Below are positions 1 through 8,994 of a DNA stretch of 41,725 nt, piece by piece. A model generated the notes under the pieces. It worked only from the letters and a program-made list of their open reading frames with translations. It had not been told where the DNA came from and ran no database searches. The translations under genes were made by a program, and so were the position numbers. Origin of the DNA: JBCCEV01 sp039030125 (GTDB lineage Bacteria > Pseudomonadota > Gammaproteobacteria > Ga0077536); the NCBI GenBank assembly GCA_039030125.1, contig JBCCEV010000015.1, positions 1-41,725 of the forward strand, in the 5' to 3' direction. Position 1 is the stretch's first letter, and each line of letters begins with the position of its first letter.

Positions 1-442
1 GGGCCTTGTCGATGGTGCGCGACAGCTTGTCCCACTCCACCAGAACCGCCTCGGTGGCGCCGGTGCCGATATTGAACTTGATTTCGTCGAGGGCTTGCAG
101 GTTGGTGGGGTCCGAAACCCCGATAAACACTCGATTGCCGCGCTTGAACAGGGGCAGCGCGTTGTGTTTTTCGATGAGTTCCTGGTCGACCAGCTTGACG
201 GTGTCTTGGTCGACCTCCATCACGTCGATGTCCAGCAGCGGTACACCGAACTCTTCCGATGCCGCATGGGCAACAGCGCGCGCGTCGGTGAGTTTATTCT
301 CAACGACATGCTTGACGAAGGATTCTTTGTTGCTGAGGGCTTCTTGGAAGGCTTCGGCGGCCGTTTCTTCCTCCAACAAGCCGTCCATGACCAACTTCCG
401 GGCGAGGCCTGTCAATTGCACGCGATTCGTCGTTGCGGCCAT
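1..442 (-). CDS. pilB: Type IV pilus assembly ATPase PilB, N-terminal part (cut by window edge)
   Basis: Only the first 147 codons lie in the window; the rest runs off the left edge. The reading frame starts at the ATG at 442 (MAATTNRVQLTGLARKLV) and contains the N-terminal MshEN-type domain of the PilB/GspE family. The pattern 'HNALPLFKRGNRVFIGVSDP' around residues 93-112 and 'WDKLSRTIDKA' at the end of the visible part closely match what I recall of Pseudomonas PilB. PilB is the cytoplasmic hexameric ATPase that drives pilin polymerisation; its Walker motifs would lie outside the window. It follows clpB on the same strand, 106 bases away. A GGGA about 9 bases before the ATG may be the ribosome binding site. 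Its presence fits the pilS-pilR-pilA block at 11.5-15 kb. Confidence 0.9.
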   Translation of the reverse strand, partial: MAATTNRVQLTGLARKLVMDGLLEEETAAEAFQEALSNKESFVKHVVENKLTDARAVAHAASEEFGVPLLDIDVMEVDQDTVKLVDQELIEKHNALPLFKRGNRVFIGVSDPTNLQALDEIKFNIGTGATEAVLVEWDKLSRTIDKA

Positions 443-482
443 AGCGATTTTTCCCAGGTTCGATCGTTGTTATGCCGGCAGA

Positions 483-520
483 AATACTAGTGGATCCGCC
501 CCTAAATGGCCACCAGTATT
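483..520. repeat. Inverted repeat between clpB and pilB
   Basis: An 11-base arm at 483-493 and its partner at 510-520 pair with one mismatch around a 16-base loop. It lies between the stop of clpB (549) and the start of pilB (442). It could be a weak terminator or mRNA processing hairpin after clpB, but on the minus strand it is followed only by a short T run, so its role is uncertain. Confidence 0.4.
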
Positions 521-548
521 AGTGATTTTTATGACGCATCGCAAAAAA

Positions 549-3140
549 TCAGGCCGCGTTCCGGGTCTGCCGTCCGAGCTCCAATTCACCACCCTGCGCA
601 CTGATCTCCACCGTGTCACCGGGACTGAACCGGTCCTCCAAGATTGCTTGCGCGAGCGGCGTCTCCACCAGGTTCTGCAGCGCCCGTTTGAGGGGCCGGG
701 CACCATAGGTAGGGTCGTAACCGGCTTCCACCAGCACATCGAGCGCGCTCGGGGTGATTTCCAAGCCAAGCTCCCTCTCGGCGAGTCGCATTCTTAGGCC
801 ATTAATTTGGATATCCGCGATGCGCTGCAACTGGCTGCGCTCAAGGCTATGGAAGACCACCAACTCATCGATCCGATTGATGAATTCGGGCTTAAAGTAG
901 GCACCAACTTGATCCATGACCTGCAGTCGCATTTGGTCGTAGTCGTCCTCGGCGGTAAAGCCTTGGATCACATCCGAGCCTAAATTCGAAGTCATGACGA
1001 TAATGGCGTTGCGAAAATCGACGGTTCGCCCGTGCCCATCGGTCAATCGCCCGTCGTCCAGAACCTGGAGCAGGATATTGAAGACATCGGTATGGGCTTT
1101 CTCTATTTCATCCAACAGAAGCACGGAGTAGGGCTTGCGCCTGACGGTCTCGGTCAGATAGCCGCCTTCTTCGTAGCCCACGTAACCTGGCGGGGCGCCG
1201 ATCAGGCGCGCGACCGCGTGTTTTTCCATGTATTCGGACATGTCGATGCGGACCAGCGCGTCCTCGGTGTCAAAAAGAAATGCCGCCAAGGCTTTGCACA
1301 GCTCGGTCTTGCCAACGCCGGTGGGCCCCAAGAAAAGAAATGAACCATTCGGACGGCGGGGATCTGACAATCCCGCGCGTGAGCGGCGGATCGCGTTCGC
1401 AACCGCGCTAACGGCTTCTTCTTGACCGATCACGCGGGAATGAAGATGTTCTTCGATACGCAGCAGTTTGTCCTTCTCGCCTTCCATCATTTTTGCGACC
1501 GGCACGCCGGTCCATTTCGAAACAATTTCGGCGATCTCTTCATCGGTGACCCGATTGCGCAGTAGTTGATTGCCGTCGGGATTATCAACTTGGGTTTCGG
1601 CGATGCGCTTTTCCAGCGCCGGAATCTCGCCGTATTGCAACTCCGACATGCGGTTTAAATCTCCGCCGCGTTTAGCGTTCTCGAATTCGAGTCGAGCATT
1701 TTCCAACTCGGCTTTCATGGTGTGGGTGCCATGCAGCTTTGATTTTTCTCGTTTCCAGATCTCCTCGAGTTCTCCGAACTCCGTTTCGACTTCGGCAATT
1801 TGAGTTTCAAGATCCGACAGCCGTCGCTGCGAGGCTTCATCAGACTCTTTTCTTAATGCCTCCCGTTCGATCTTCAGCTGAATAAGTCGGCGCTCGAGGC
1901 GGTCCATAGCCTCCGGCTTGGAATCGATCTCGATGCTGATCCGGCTCGCCGCCTCATCGATGAGATCGATCGCTTTATCCGGCAGCTGGCGGTCGGTGAT
2001 ATAACGGCTCGAGAGATGAGCGGCGGCCACGATCGCGGGGTCGGTTATTTCCACGCCATGATGGACGGCGTAACGGTCTTTTAGACCGCGTAGGATAGCC
2101 ACGGTGTCCTCAAGCGTGGGCTCATCGACCAGAACTTTTTGGAATCGTCTTTCCAAGGCTGCGTCCTTCTCGACGTAGCTCCGATATTCATCGAGCGTTG
2201 TCGCACCGATACAGTGAAGCTCGCCGCGCGCGAGGGCCGGCTTGAGCATGTTGCCGGCGTCCATCGCACCCTCGGCTTTTCCAGCACCCACCATGGTGTG
2301 GAGCTCATCAATGAATAAAATCACCTGACCTTCGAGTTTATCTAGGTCGGACAATACAGCTTTCAGTCTTTCTTCAAAGTCGCCCCGAAACTTAGCGCCG
2401 GCAATTAAGGCGCCCATGTCCAAGGCGAGTACCCGTTTGTGCTTAAGCCCTTCGGGGACCTCGGCGTTGACGATGCGCTGCGCTAAACCTTCGACGATTG
2501 CTGTTTTGCCAACACCGGGCTCACCAATCAACACCGGATTATTTTTGGTCCGGCGCTGCAAAACTTGGATGGTTCGACGGATCTCCTCGTCGCGACCAAT
2601 GACAGGATCAAGTTTGCCTTCCTCGGCTTGGTGCGTGAGGTCTAAGGTGTATTTTTCCAGCGCTTGGCGATTGTCCTCGGCATCGGGATCGTTAACACCA
2701 CGTCCATCGCGCATCCGCTCGATGGCGGCGGCCAAGCGGCTTTCCTCTAAACCGCAGCTCTTCAACACCCGAGCGGTGTCCCCTTCACTGCGCAGGACGC
2801 CGAGCAAAAACAGCTCCGAGGATACGTATTCATCGTTGCGCTCTGCGGCGAGTTTATCGGCGTTGTTTAATGCTTTGATCAGCTCTCGAGACGGTTGCAC
2901 ATCGGCCGCGTTGCCGCTCACCGTTGGCAGCTCAGCCAGGGTTTTTTGGATGGCACCGCGCACCTCATTGGAATCAGCGCCGGTGTTGAGCAGGAGCCGA
3001 GAGACGATACTGTCCTTTTCGTCGAGCTCGGCTGCCAAGACGTGCGCGGGCTCGATGAATTGGTGATCGTTGGAGAGCGCTAAGCTTTGCGCATCGCCTA
3101 GCAGCGCCTGCAATTTGTGCGTGAGTTTATCTGCGCGCAT
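549..3140 (-). CDS. clpB: ATP-dependent disaggregase ClpB
   Basis: This encodes an 863-residue Hsp100 chaperone that, with DnaK, extracts proteins from aggregates in the cytoplasm. The order is typical: N-terminal Clp_N domain (about 1-145), first AAA+ domain with Walker A GEPGVGKT, a long coiled-coil middle domain rich in E, R and K (about 400-520), then a second AAA+ domain with GPTGVGKTE and Walker B LLLDEIEKAH, and the ClpB D2-small domain. The start is the ATG at 3140 (MRADKLTHKLQ), which aligns with known ClpB starts; a TTG three codons upstream is less likely. A sigma32-type promoter precedes it. Length matches the family (about 860). It belongs to the conserved rluD-yfiH-clpB block, here with a glutamate dehydrogenase gene between yfiH and clpB. 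Confidence 0.98.
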   Translation of the reverse strand: MRADKLTHKLQALLGDAQSLALSNDHQFIEPAHVLAAELDEKDSIVSRLLLNTGADSNEVRGAIQKTLAELPTVSGNAADVQPSRELIKALNNADKLAAERNDEYVSSELFLLGVLRSEGDTARVLKSCGLEESRLAAAIERMRDGRGVNDPDAEDNRQALEKYTLDLTHQAEEGKLDPVIGRDEEIRRTIQVLQRRTKNNPVLIGEPGVGKTAIVEGLAQRIVNAEVPEGLKHKRVLALDMGALIAGAKFRGDFEERLKAVLSDLDKLEGQVILFIDELHTMVGAGKAEGAMDAGNMLKPALARGELHCIGATTLDEYRSYVEKDAALERRFQKVLVDEPTLEDTVAILRGLKDRYAVHHGVEITDPAIVAAAHLSSRYITDRQLPDKAIDLIDEAASRISIEIDSKPEAMDRLERRLIQLKIEREALRKESDEASQRRLSDLETQIAEVETEFGELEEIWKREKSKLHGTHTMKAELENARLEFENAKRGGDLNRMSELQYGEIPALEKRIAETQVDNPDGNQLLRNRVTDEEIAEIVSKWTGVPVAKMMEGEKDKLLRIEEHLHSRVIGQEEAVSAVANAIRRSRAGLSDPRRPNGSFLFLGPTGVGKTELCKALAAFLFDTEDALVRIDMSEYMEKHAVARLIGAPPGYVGYEEGGYLTETVRRKPYSVLLLDEIEKAHTDVFNILLQVLDDGRLTDGHGRTVDFRNAIIVMTSNLGSDVIQGFTAEDDYDQMRLQVMDQVGAYFKPEFINRIDELVVFHSLERSQLQRIADIQINGLRMRLAERELGLEITPSALDVLVEAGYDPTYGARPLKRALQNLVETPLAQAILEDRFSPGDTVEISAQGGELELGRQTRNAA

Positions 3141-3174
3141 CGTGAGCAACCCTTGGAATCGAGACTTGCTTTAA

Positions 3175-3203
3175 ATGTGGGGGGCGCCAGCACTTATTTC
3201 AAG
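3175..3203 (-). promoter_or_regulatory. Sigma32-type heat-shock promoter of clpB
   Basis: On the minus strand, CTTGAAA (3197-3203) is a perfect sigma32 -35 element, and CCCCACAT (3175-3182) is close to the CCCCATNT -10 element, with a 14-base spacer, within the usual 13-17. It ends about 35 bases before the clpB ATG. This indicates heat-induced transcription of clpB separately from the upstream gdh gene. Confidence 0.75.
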
Positions 3204-3228
3204 TCAATTGGACTGCGGACATCGCTAA

Positions 3229-4656
3229 CTAATAAACACCAATATCTAGATAAGAACGCGATATCTTGTTGATCGCCACCGCGAAAGCAGCGGTGCGCAG
3301 ATCATGCACTTGTGGGTTTGATTGCAGCTCTTCGCGGATCTGCTGGTAGGCTAAGCGCATAGTGTCATCGAGCCCTGAGCGAACCAAATCCAGCTCGTCG
3401 GCACCGCCGCTCAGTTCCTTTTTCATCACATCGGGCACCTTGTTGCCGGTGACTTCTTCGAGCAACTTGACGTTGGCAGTACCGCGCATCTCGTCAAATC
3501 TACGCTCCATTCTGCCGAAACGAATATGCGCGAGATTACGGATCCACTCGAAGTAAGACACCGTAACGCCGCCGGCATTAGCGTAAGCATCAGGGATGAC
3601 GGTGACACCGCGCTCACGCAGGATTTGATCCGCCTCATAGGTAATCGGGCCGTTCGCCGCTTCGCAGATCAGCCGCGCCTGAATGTTAGGCGCATTGCTC
3701 TGTGTGATCTGTGCCTCTAGCGCTGCTGGAATCAGGATATCGCATGGGAGCTCAAGCGCCTCAGCCCCGCTATCTATGAATTTCGCGCCTGGGAAGCCAG
3801 CGAGCCCACCGCGTTCATTAAGGTGCTCGCGAACTGCTTCAACATGAAGGCCGCGCTGTTCGATCAGAGCACCGTCGCGTTCAATGATGCCAATGATTTT
3901 TGCATCGTCCTCTTCCTCAAGGATTTTACCGGCGTGAAAGCCTACATTTCCCAAACCCTGGATTACGACAGATTTGCCTGCCAGCGTACCTTCCAGTCCC
4001 GCGGCCTTCGCATCTTCTCGGTGGCGAAAAAACTCACGGAGCGCGAACACGACGCCGCGCCCGGTTGCTTCTTTACGCCCGCGAATTCCACCGTGGGCAA
4101 CGGGTTTGCCCGTCACCGCGGCGGCGTGATTGATATCCTCGGGGAACAGCACCTTGTAGGTGTCCATCATCCAAGCCATTTCACGTTCGCCGGTTCCCAT
4201 ATCCGGTGCGGGCACGTTGGTTGAGGGGCTAAGAAAGCCGCGCCGCGCAAGTTCGCGCGCAAAACGGCGAGTAATGAGCTGCATTTCCGAGCGGTCGTAA
4301 TTGCTCGGGTCGATCAATAGACCGCCTTTGGAGCCGCCAAAGGGTACGTCAACGATAGCGCATTTGTAGGTCATCAAAGCGGCGAGTGCTTCAACTTCAT
4401 CCTGATCGACGATTGGCGCGAAGCGGATCCCGCCCTTGGCGGGAAGACGATGTGTGCTGTGTACGGCTCGCCAGCCAGTGAAGTTCTGTACTTCACCGCG
4501 AATCTCAACGGGGAACGAGACCTGCAAAACGGCATTGCAGGATTTAATCGCCTCGCGGATCCCTGCATCAAGTTGCAGCGCGTCAAACGCGTGGTCGGCC
4601 ATGCGGCTAACGCTGCCGCTGAAAGACCATGTGCCCGGCATACTGAGATCGTTCAT
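3229..4656 (-). CDS. Glu/Leu/Phe/Val-family glutamate dehydrogenase
   Basis: The 475-residue product matches the amino-acid dehydrogenase family that interconverts glutamate with 2-oxoglutarate and ammonia using NAD(P). Visible motifs are KGGIRFAP with the substrate-binding lysine, MTYKCAIVDVPFGGSKGG with the catalytic lysine, PAPDMGTGEREMAWMMDTY, and the Rossmann-type VVIQGLGNVGFHAG. The C-terminal sequence AANGPIT and PDAYANAGGVTVSYFEW is also typical. I chose the ATG at 4656 (MNDLSMPGTW), which has AGG about 10 bases upstream; longer in-frame starts run into yfiH. Coenzyme preference cannot be told by eye. It sits between yfiH and clpB, which are usually adjacent; it may be co-transcribed with rluD-yfiH (82-base gap). 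Confidence 0.93.
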   Translation of the reverse strand: MNDLSMPGTWSFSGSVSRMADHAFDALQLDAGIREAIKSCNAVLQVSFPVEIRGEVQNFTGWRAVHSTHRLPAKGGIRFAPIVDQDEVEALAALMTYKCAIVDVPFGGSKGGLLIDPSNYDRSEMQLITRRFARELARRGFLSPSTNVPAPDMGTGEREMAWMMDTYKVLFPEDINHAAAVTGKPVAHGGIRGRKEATGRGVVFALREFFRHREDAKAAGLEGTLAGKSVVIQGLGNVGFHAGKILEEEDDAKIIGIIERDGALIEQRGLHVEAVREHLNERGGLAGFPGAKFIDSGAEALELPCDILIPAALEAQITQSNAPNIQARLICEAANGPITYEADQILRERGVTVIPDAYANAGGVTVSYFEWIRNLAHIRFGRMERRFDEMRGTANVKLLEEVTGNKVPDVMKKELSGGADELDLVRSGLDDTMRLAYQQIREELQSNPQVHDLRTAAFAVAINKISRSYLDIGVY

Positions 4657-4738
4657 GTTGCCCATCCTGTCGGCTTGGTATGGGTCGTTATCGTCGATTG
4701 CGAGCGAGATCTTTAACCCGCTGCGCGATGGTCGGCAG

Positions 4739-5470
4739 CTATGAATCCCGCCAGATGAGAGCCGCCATGCGTCCGGTGGCGCCGTCGCGTCGATATGAAA
4801 AAAAATCATCGCTTTGGCTGAACACACAACTGTGATCGATAGCGACCTCAGCGATTCCCAAGGCTTCAAGCTGAATCGCGGCGATGCGTTTTAAATCCAG
4901 GAAGATGCTTTCATCGCGCCATTCAAAGGCGCTGGCGTAGCTGGCGTCGATGGATATAAATTGATCGAAAAGTTGCCGGCCTACTTCGTAATGCGCGACG
5001 CTGATCGCTGGACCTATCCACGCGATGAGGTCGCCCGCCCGACATGGCAGTGCCGAGATCGTGGCGGCCAGAACGCCTCGCAGGAGACCACGCCAGCCGG
5101 CATGGGCGACGCTAATAACACTTCCGTCGCGGCTCGCAATCAGTACCGGCAAACAATCGGCAACCATCACGGCTAATGTGATATCGCAGCGGTCGTACCA
5201 CGCAGCGTCCGCGAGCGGCGGTGTCTTGGACACCGACGCGCGCACACAGCGCGCCGTGTGTTGTTGGTTTAACCACAAGACCTCGGTTGGACACGCGAGG
5301 GCATCGACCAGCGCGCGTCTGTTGTTCTCTACACTTGCCCTATCGTCGCCGACGTGAACGGCGAGATTGAATGAGCTAAACGGCGAGCGACTAAATCCGT
5401 TGTTACGCAAGGCGAAGGCGGCCTTCACGTTTGACGCGGCGGCCCACCGTGGGCTCAAAAAGCTAGGCAT
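4739..5470 (-). CDS. pgeF: Multicopper-oxidase-like YfiH/LACC1-family protein (PgeF)
   Basis: This 243-residue protein belongs to the YfiH/DUF152 family, called polyphenol oxidase or purine nucleoside phosphorylase in different members and PgeF (peptidoglycan editing factor) in E. coli. The three metal-binding residues are present: His71 (LNQQHTARC), Cys106 (VADCLPVL) and His123 (VAHAGWRGLL), and the C-terminal DDFFSYRRDGATGRM is characteristic. The start ATG at 5470 overlaps the rluD stop by 8 bases, implying translational coupling. The order rluD-yfiH is conserved in Gammaproteobacteria. Which activity matters in vivo cannot be deduced here. Confidence 0.93.
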   Translation of the reverse strand: MPSFLSPRWAAASNVKAAFALRNNGFSRSPFSSFNLAVHVGDDRASVENNRRALVDALACPTEVLWLNQQHTARCVRASVSKTPPLADAAWYDRCDITLAVMVADCLPVLIASRDGSVISVAHAGWRGLLRGVLAATISALPCRAGDLIAWIGPAISVAHYEVGRQLFDQFISIDASYASAFEWRDESIFLDLKRIAAIQLEALGIAEVAIDHSCVFSQSDDFFSYRRDGATGRMAALIWRDS

Positions 5471-6419
5471 TGATCTCGGCATCTTCGTCCAATAGCGAAA
5501 GCAGTTCGGCCATATCGTCAGGCAGTCGAGTCTCGAAGCACATCGGCGCAGCGCTCGTTGGATGCGTAAACGCGAGTTCGCGGGCGTGCAATGCTTGCCT
5601 GGAAAACGATTCCAAGCCATCGCGCAAGGCGCTCAGTGGGCTCCTCGGCAGGTGCAACTTAGCGCCATATTGCTTATCTCCAACTAGCGGATAGCCGTAG
5701 TGAGCCAAGTGGACACGGATTTGATGCGTGCGTCCCGTCTCTAGTTCGATTTGGAGCAACGCATGCGCGCGGAATTTCTTCTCAATGCGAAAGCGAGTGA
5801 TTGCAGGCCGCCCGCTCTCGGTGACGCGCTGTTTTTTCCGATTGCGGGTATCGCGACCAATCGGCTGGTTGATCGTGGCGCCAGAAACAGGCACGCCATT
5901 TGTTATCGCGCTGTATCTGCGTTTGATATTGCGGGCCGCCATTTCACTGACTAACTGTCGGTGGACGTCCAGCGTTTTGGCGACCAACAGCAAGCCAGAG
6001 GTGTTCTTGTCGATGCGATGGATCAATCCGGCCCGTGGCAGTTTGGCGAGCGTGCGGTCATGACCGACCAGCCCGTTGATCAGCGTCAGCGTTTTGTTGC
6101 CGGCGCCAGGGTGAACCACAACGCCGGGGGGTTTGTTCACGACCAGGATGTCGTGATCTTCAAACTCCACATCAAAAGGGACATCTTGGGCGATGAGCTT
6201 ATCGTCCGCTTCAACGAGGACATCAATTGATAACACATCGCCGGCCGCGACTTTATCGCGCGGGCGTGCCGCCGCGCCGTTGACCGTCAATGCCCCTTCT
6301 TTAATCCAGCGCTGGAGCAGGGCCCGGGAATATTGGCTAAAAAGCTCAGCGGCGGCTTGATCAAAGCGACGATTCGCCGTTTGTTCGCCCACTTCGAATT
6401 GCTGTTGAATTCTAGCCAT
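5463..6419 (-). CDS. rluD: 23S rRNA pseudouridine synthase RluD
   Basis: The 318-residue protein has an N-terminal S4 RNA-binding domain (about 15-75, with SRALLQRWIKEGALTVNG) and a RluA-type pseudouridine synthase domain. The catalytic aspartate is Asp137 in GLIHRIDKNTSGLLLVAK, and downstream ETGRTHQIRVHLAHYGYPLVGD is the usual family signature. RluD makes the pseudouridines of helix 69 in 23S rRNA (positions 1911, 1915, 1917 in E. coli). It is divergent from bamD across 55 bases, exactly as in E. coli and Pseudomonas, which supports the RluD assignment over RluC. No strong ribosome binding site is seen before the ATG at 6419. Confidence 0.95.
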   Translation of the reverse strand: MARIQQQFEVGEQTANRRFDQAAAELFSQYSRALLQRWIKEGALTVNGAAARPRDKVAAGDVLSIDVLVEADDKLIAQDVPFDVEFEDHDILVVNKPPGVVVHPGAGNKTLTLINGLVGHDRTLAKLPRAGLIHRIDKNTSGLLLVAKTLDVHRQLVSEMAARNIKRRYSAITNGVPVSGATINQPIGRDTRNRKKQRVTESGRPAITRFRIEKKFRAHALLQIELETGRTHQIRVHLAHYGYPLVGDKQYGAKLHLPRSPLSALRDGLESFSRQALHARELAFTHPTSAAPMCFETRLPDDMAELLSLLDEDAEINA

Positions 6420-6474
6420 AAATGAAAAATCGCGGGCCCGATCTGTGGCGAGTTGTGCACGCGCACTTTAGAAT

Positions 6475-7302
6475 ATGCTAATGATAGATGCTAAAACCTA
6501 CCTTTCAGTCGCGCGCGGCGCCCAAATCCCGTTGCTCCTTGCACTCCTTGTGCCCCTGCTTAGCGCTTGCGGCTACTTTCAAAGCGAGCATGGTCGCGAC
6601 AAGGAGCTTGCGAGTTGGCCGGAGGAAAAACTTTACTACGCAGCCAAAGATCGCCTTGATGCGGGTTCATGTACGGGCGCGATTGAATACTACGAAAAAC
6701 TGCAAACACGTTACCCATTTGGGGTCTATGCTCCGCAATCGCAGCTCGAGCTCGGTTACTGCTACTACAAAACCGAGGAGCCCGGCGCTGCAATGGCATC
6801 CGTCGATCGGTTCCTCAAACTGTATCCAACCAATTCCAACACTGATTACGCCTATTATCTGCGCGGCCTGATCAACTTCAATCGTGGTCAAGGTCTCACG
6901 CAACGTTACATTCCGCGCGACCCGTCACAACGAGACCCTGGCGCGGCGCTCGAGGCGTTTCAGGATTTTGGCGATTTGATTCGACTCTACCCTGAAAGCA
7001 AGTACGTCGACGACGCATCGCAGCGGATGGTGCATTTGCGCAACGTCCTCGCACAACACGAAGTTAACGTCGCAAATTTTTATATGCGCCGAGGTGCCAC
7101 GGTGGCGGCGGCAAACCGCGCGCGCAGCGTCGTGGAGCGGTTTCAACAGACACCGGCAATGCCCGAAGCGTTAGTGTTGCTCGCTAAATCTTACAAGGTG
7201 TTGGAGATGGATGATTTGGCCGCTGACGTGCTGCGAGTACTGGAGACCAACTATCCTAACCACCCGGGGATTGAGGAAGTGAAGATCACCGCGGTCCAAT
7301 AG
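6475..7302 (+). CDS. bamD: Outer-membrane assembly lipoprotein BamD
   Basis: The 275-residue product has a lipoprotein signal peptide ending in the lipobox LLSAC (Cys32), followed by tandem TPR-like helices (WPEEKLYYAAKDRLDAGSC, YPFGVYAPQSQLELGYCYYK, LYPTNSNTDYAYYLRG, and VAAANRARSVVERFQQTPAMPEALVLLAKSY, divided by short loops). BamD is the essential lipoprotein of the BAM complex that folds beta-barrels into the outer membrane. It is divergent from rluD, a conserved arrangement. An alternative ATG two codons downstream (6481) is possible. It converges on nadE with only four bases between the stop codons. Confidence 0.95.
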   Translation: MLMIDAKTYLSVARGAQIPLLLALLVPLLSACGYFQSEHGRDKELASWPEEKLYYAAKDRLDAGSCTGAIEYYEKLQTRYPFGVYAPQSQLELGYCYYKTEEPGAAMASVDRFLKLYPTNSNTDYAYYLRGLINFNRGQGLTQRYIPRDPSQRDPGAALEAFQDFGDLIRLYPESKYVDDASQRMVHLRNVLAQHEVNVANFYMRRGATVAAANRARSVVERFQQTPAMPEALVLLAKSYKVLEMDDLAADVLRVLETNYPNHPGIEEVKITAVQ

Positions 7303-7306
7303 TCTC

Positions 7307-8944
7307 TCATTTGAGCACAGGCTGTTGCTCGCTATAGCGCGAAGTGATCGGAAAGCGGCGGTCGCGACCGAACGCCCGACGAGTGATCTTGACTCCTGGA
7401 GCCGCCTGTCTTCGTTTGTATTCGTTACGATCAACCATACCTGCTACCCGCTTAGCGGTCTCAAGGTCAAAACCCTCGTTGGCAATTTCGCGCGGCGTCA
7501 TGTCCCTTTCGATATAGCGCTCAAGGATCGGATCCAAGATCTCATAGGGAGGTAGGGAGTCGGTGTCCTTTTGATCGGGCGCAAGCTCGGCACTCGGCGG
7601 TCGCTCGATAACGCGGTTTGGGATGACCTGCGAGATTGTATTGCGGTAATTCGCAAGCTCGTACACCAGCATTTTCGGAATATCTTTAAGCGGCGCAAAA
7701 CCGCCTGCCATGTCGCCATAGAGGGTTGCGTAACCAACTGACATCTCGCTCTTGTTACCGGTTGCGAGCACGATCTTGCCCTCGGCGTTGGATAAGGCCA
7801 TGAGGATCAAGCCGCGGCAGCGGGCCTGCATATTTTCTTGTGCCGCGCCTGCTTTTAGATCGGCCACAACAGGCTCGATGATTTGGGTGAACGCGGAGAA
7901 AGGTTCTTCAATCGAAACAACGTGGCATTGGCAGCCTTCAGATCGCGCTTGCGCTAACGCGTCGTCAATACTCATCTGCGCCGTATAACGTGATGGCATC
8001 GAAACCGCGACAACATTCTCAGCGCCAATTGCATCGACCGCTACCGCCAGGGTTAATGCCGAATCGATGCCGCCGGAAAGACCCAGCACGCATCCTTTAA
8101 AGCGATTCTTATCGATGTAATCACGAACCCCGGTAACGAGTGCTTGATAAATCGACGCCAGTTCAGATTTCTCGCCGGTGCTGTCGCCGTGAAGGCTAAT
8201 TCCAGTATCGGTCCTTGAAATCTCCAAGTCGAACAAGGTTTCAGCGAACTGTGGTGCGCGCGCGGCAACCGCGCCGTCCGCATTCAACGCCAACGAGCTG
8301 CCGTCGAAGACAAGTTCGTCTTGCCCTCCGATAATGTTGGTGTAGACGATGGGGAGACCACCGGCCTGTGCCGCGGCGCGCAGCGCCGTAAGTCGTTCCT
8401 CATACTTACCACGATTGTAGGGAGAGGCGTTGATATTAAAAATAACTTCGGCCCCGGCTTTGGCGTTCGCCTGTGAGGTTTCGATTTGCCAAATATCCTC
8501 GCAGATACTTAAGCCGATCTGAAAACCACCGATAGTGGTGACCACCGGACCCTCGCCAGGTTCGAAATATCGCTTCTCGTCGAAAACGGCATAATTTGGG
8601 AGTGCTTGTTTATCGTAGCGGGCGATGCACTCGCCGCTTGCGAAGACCGAGGCACTGTTGAACAAGCCCGCTTCGGTGGTTCGCGGGTGTCCAACGACAA
8701 TGGTGACCTCTTGCGAGGCCTGTGCGATTTCGTCCAGACAAAGATCGACTCGGCGCTGTAAACCGGGACGGATAAGCAGGTCTTCGGGCGGATAGCCCGT
8801 GAGAGCAAGTTCGGGGAAAATGATGCAGTCGACGCCGCGCTTGGCGCTCGCTAGCGCGGCTTCACAGATCATCTGACAGTTGGTCGAGATGTCGCCCACG
8901 CAAAAGTTGAGTTGGGCGGCAACGACACGCAGAACATCAGCCAT
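7307..8944 (-). CDS. nadE: Glutamine-dependent NAD+ synthetase
   Basis: The 545-residue protein makes NAD+ from nicotinate adenine dinucleotide, ATP and glutamine. An N-terminal nitrilase-type glutaminase domain (about 1-260) carries the triad Glu45 (FPELALTGYPPEDLL), Lys112 (YDKQALPNYAVFDEKRYF) and Cys148 (SICEDIW). The C-terminal synthetase domain has the ATP pyrophosphatase loop GLSGGIDSALTLAVA and the signature LATGNKSEMSVGYATLYGD. Length fits the two-domain bacterial enzyme. It lies between bamD and sucD on the minus strand, and no co-regulated pathway partner is adjacent. Confidence 0.97.
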   Translation of the reverse strand: MADVLRVVAAQLNFCVGDISTNCQMICEAALASAKRGVDCIIFPELALTGYPPEDLLIRPGLQRRVDLCLDEIAQASQEVTIVVGHPRTTEAGLFNSASVFASGECIARYDKQALPNYAVFDEKRYFEPGEGPVVTTIGGFQIGLSICEDIWQIETSQANAKAGAEVIFNINASPYNRGKYEERLTALRAAAQAGGLPIVYTNIIGGQDELVFDGSSLALNADGAVAARAPQFAETLFDLEISRTDTGISLHGDSTGEKSELASIYQALVTGVRDYIDKNRFKGCVLGLSGGIDSALTLAVAVDAIGAENVVAVSMPSRYTAQMSIDDALAQARSEGCQCHVVSIEEPFSAFTQIIEPVVADLKAGAAQENMQARCRGLILMALSNAEGKIVLATGNKSEMSVGYATLYGDMAGGFAPLKDIPKMLVYELANYRNTISQVIPNRVIERPPSAELAPDQKDTDSLPPYEILDPILERYIERDMTPREIANEGFDLETAKRVAGMVDRNEYKRRQAAPGVKITRRAFGRDRRFPITSRYSEQQPVLK

Positions 8945-8994
8945 TGGCAGAGGAGTCGCCCCGGGTCATTTGGTCGATTAGGATTGGCGTTCGT

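Noticed and set aside
2416..3066. Long open frame antisense to clpB (216 codons)
   Set aside because: It is the complement of well-supported clpB codons, rich in Ser and Arg, with no domain or ribosome binding site.
4657..4869. N-terminal extension of the glutamate dehydrogenase frame into pgeF
   Set aside because: The extra 71 residues do not resemble the family and overlap the pgeF coding end; the ATG at 4656 has a ribosome binding site.
6453..6474. bamD promoter with TTGTGC and TAGAAT
   Set aside because: The two elements are only 10 bases apart, too close for a sigma70 promoter.
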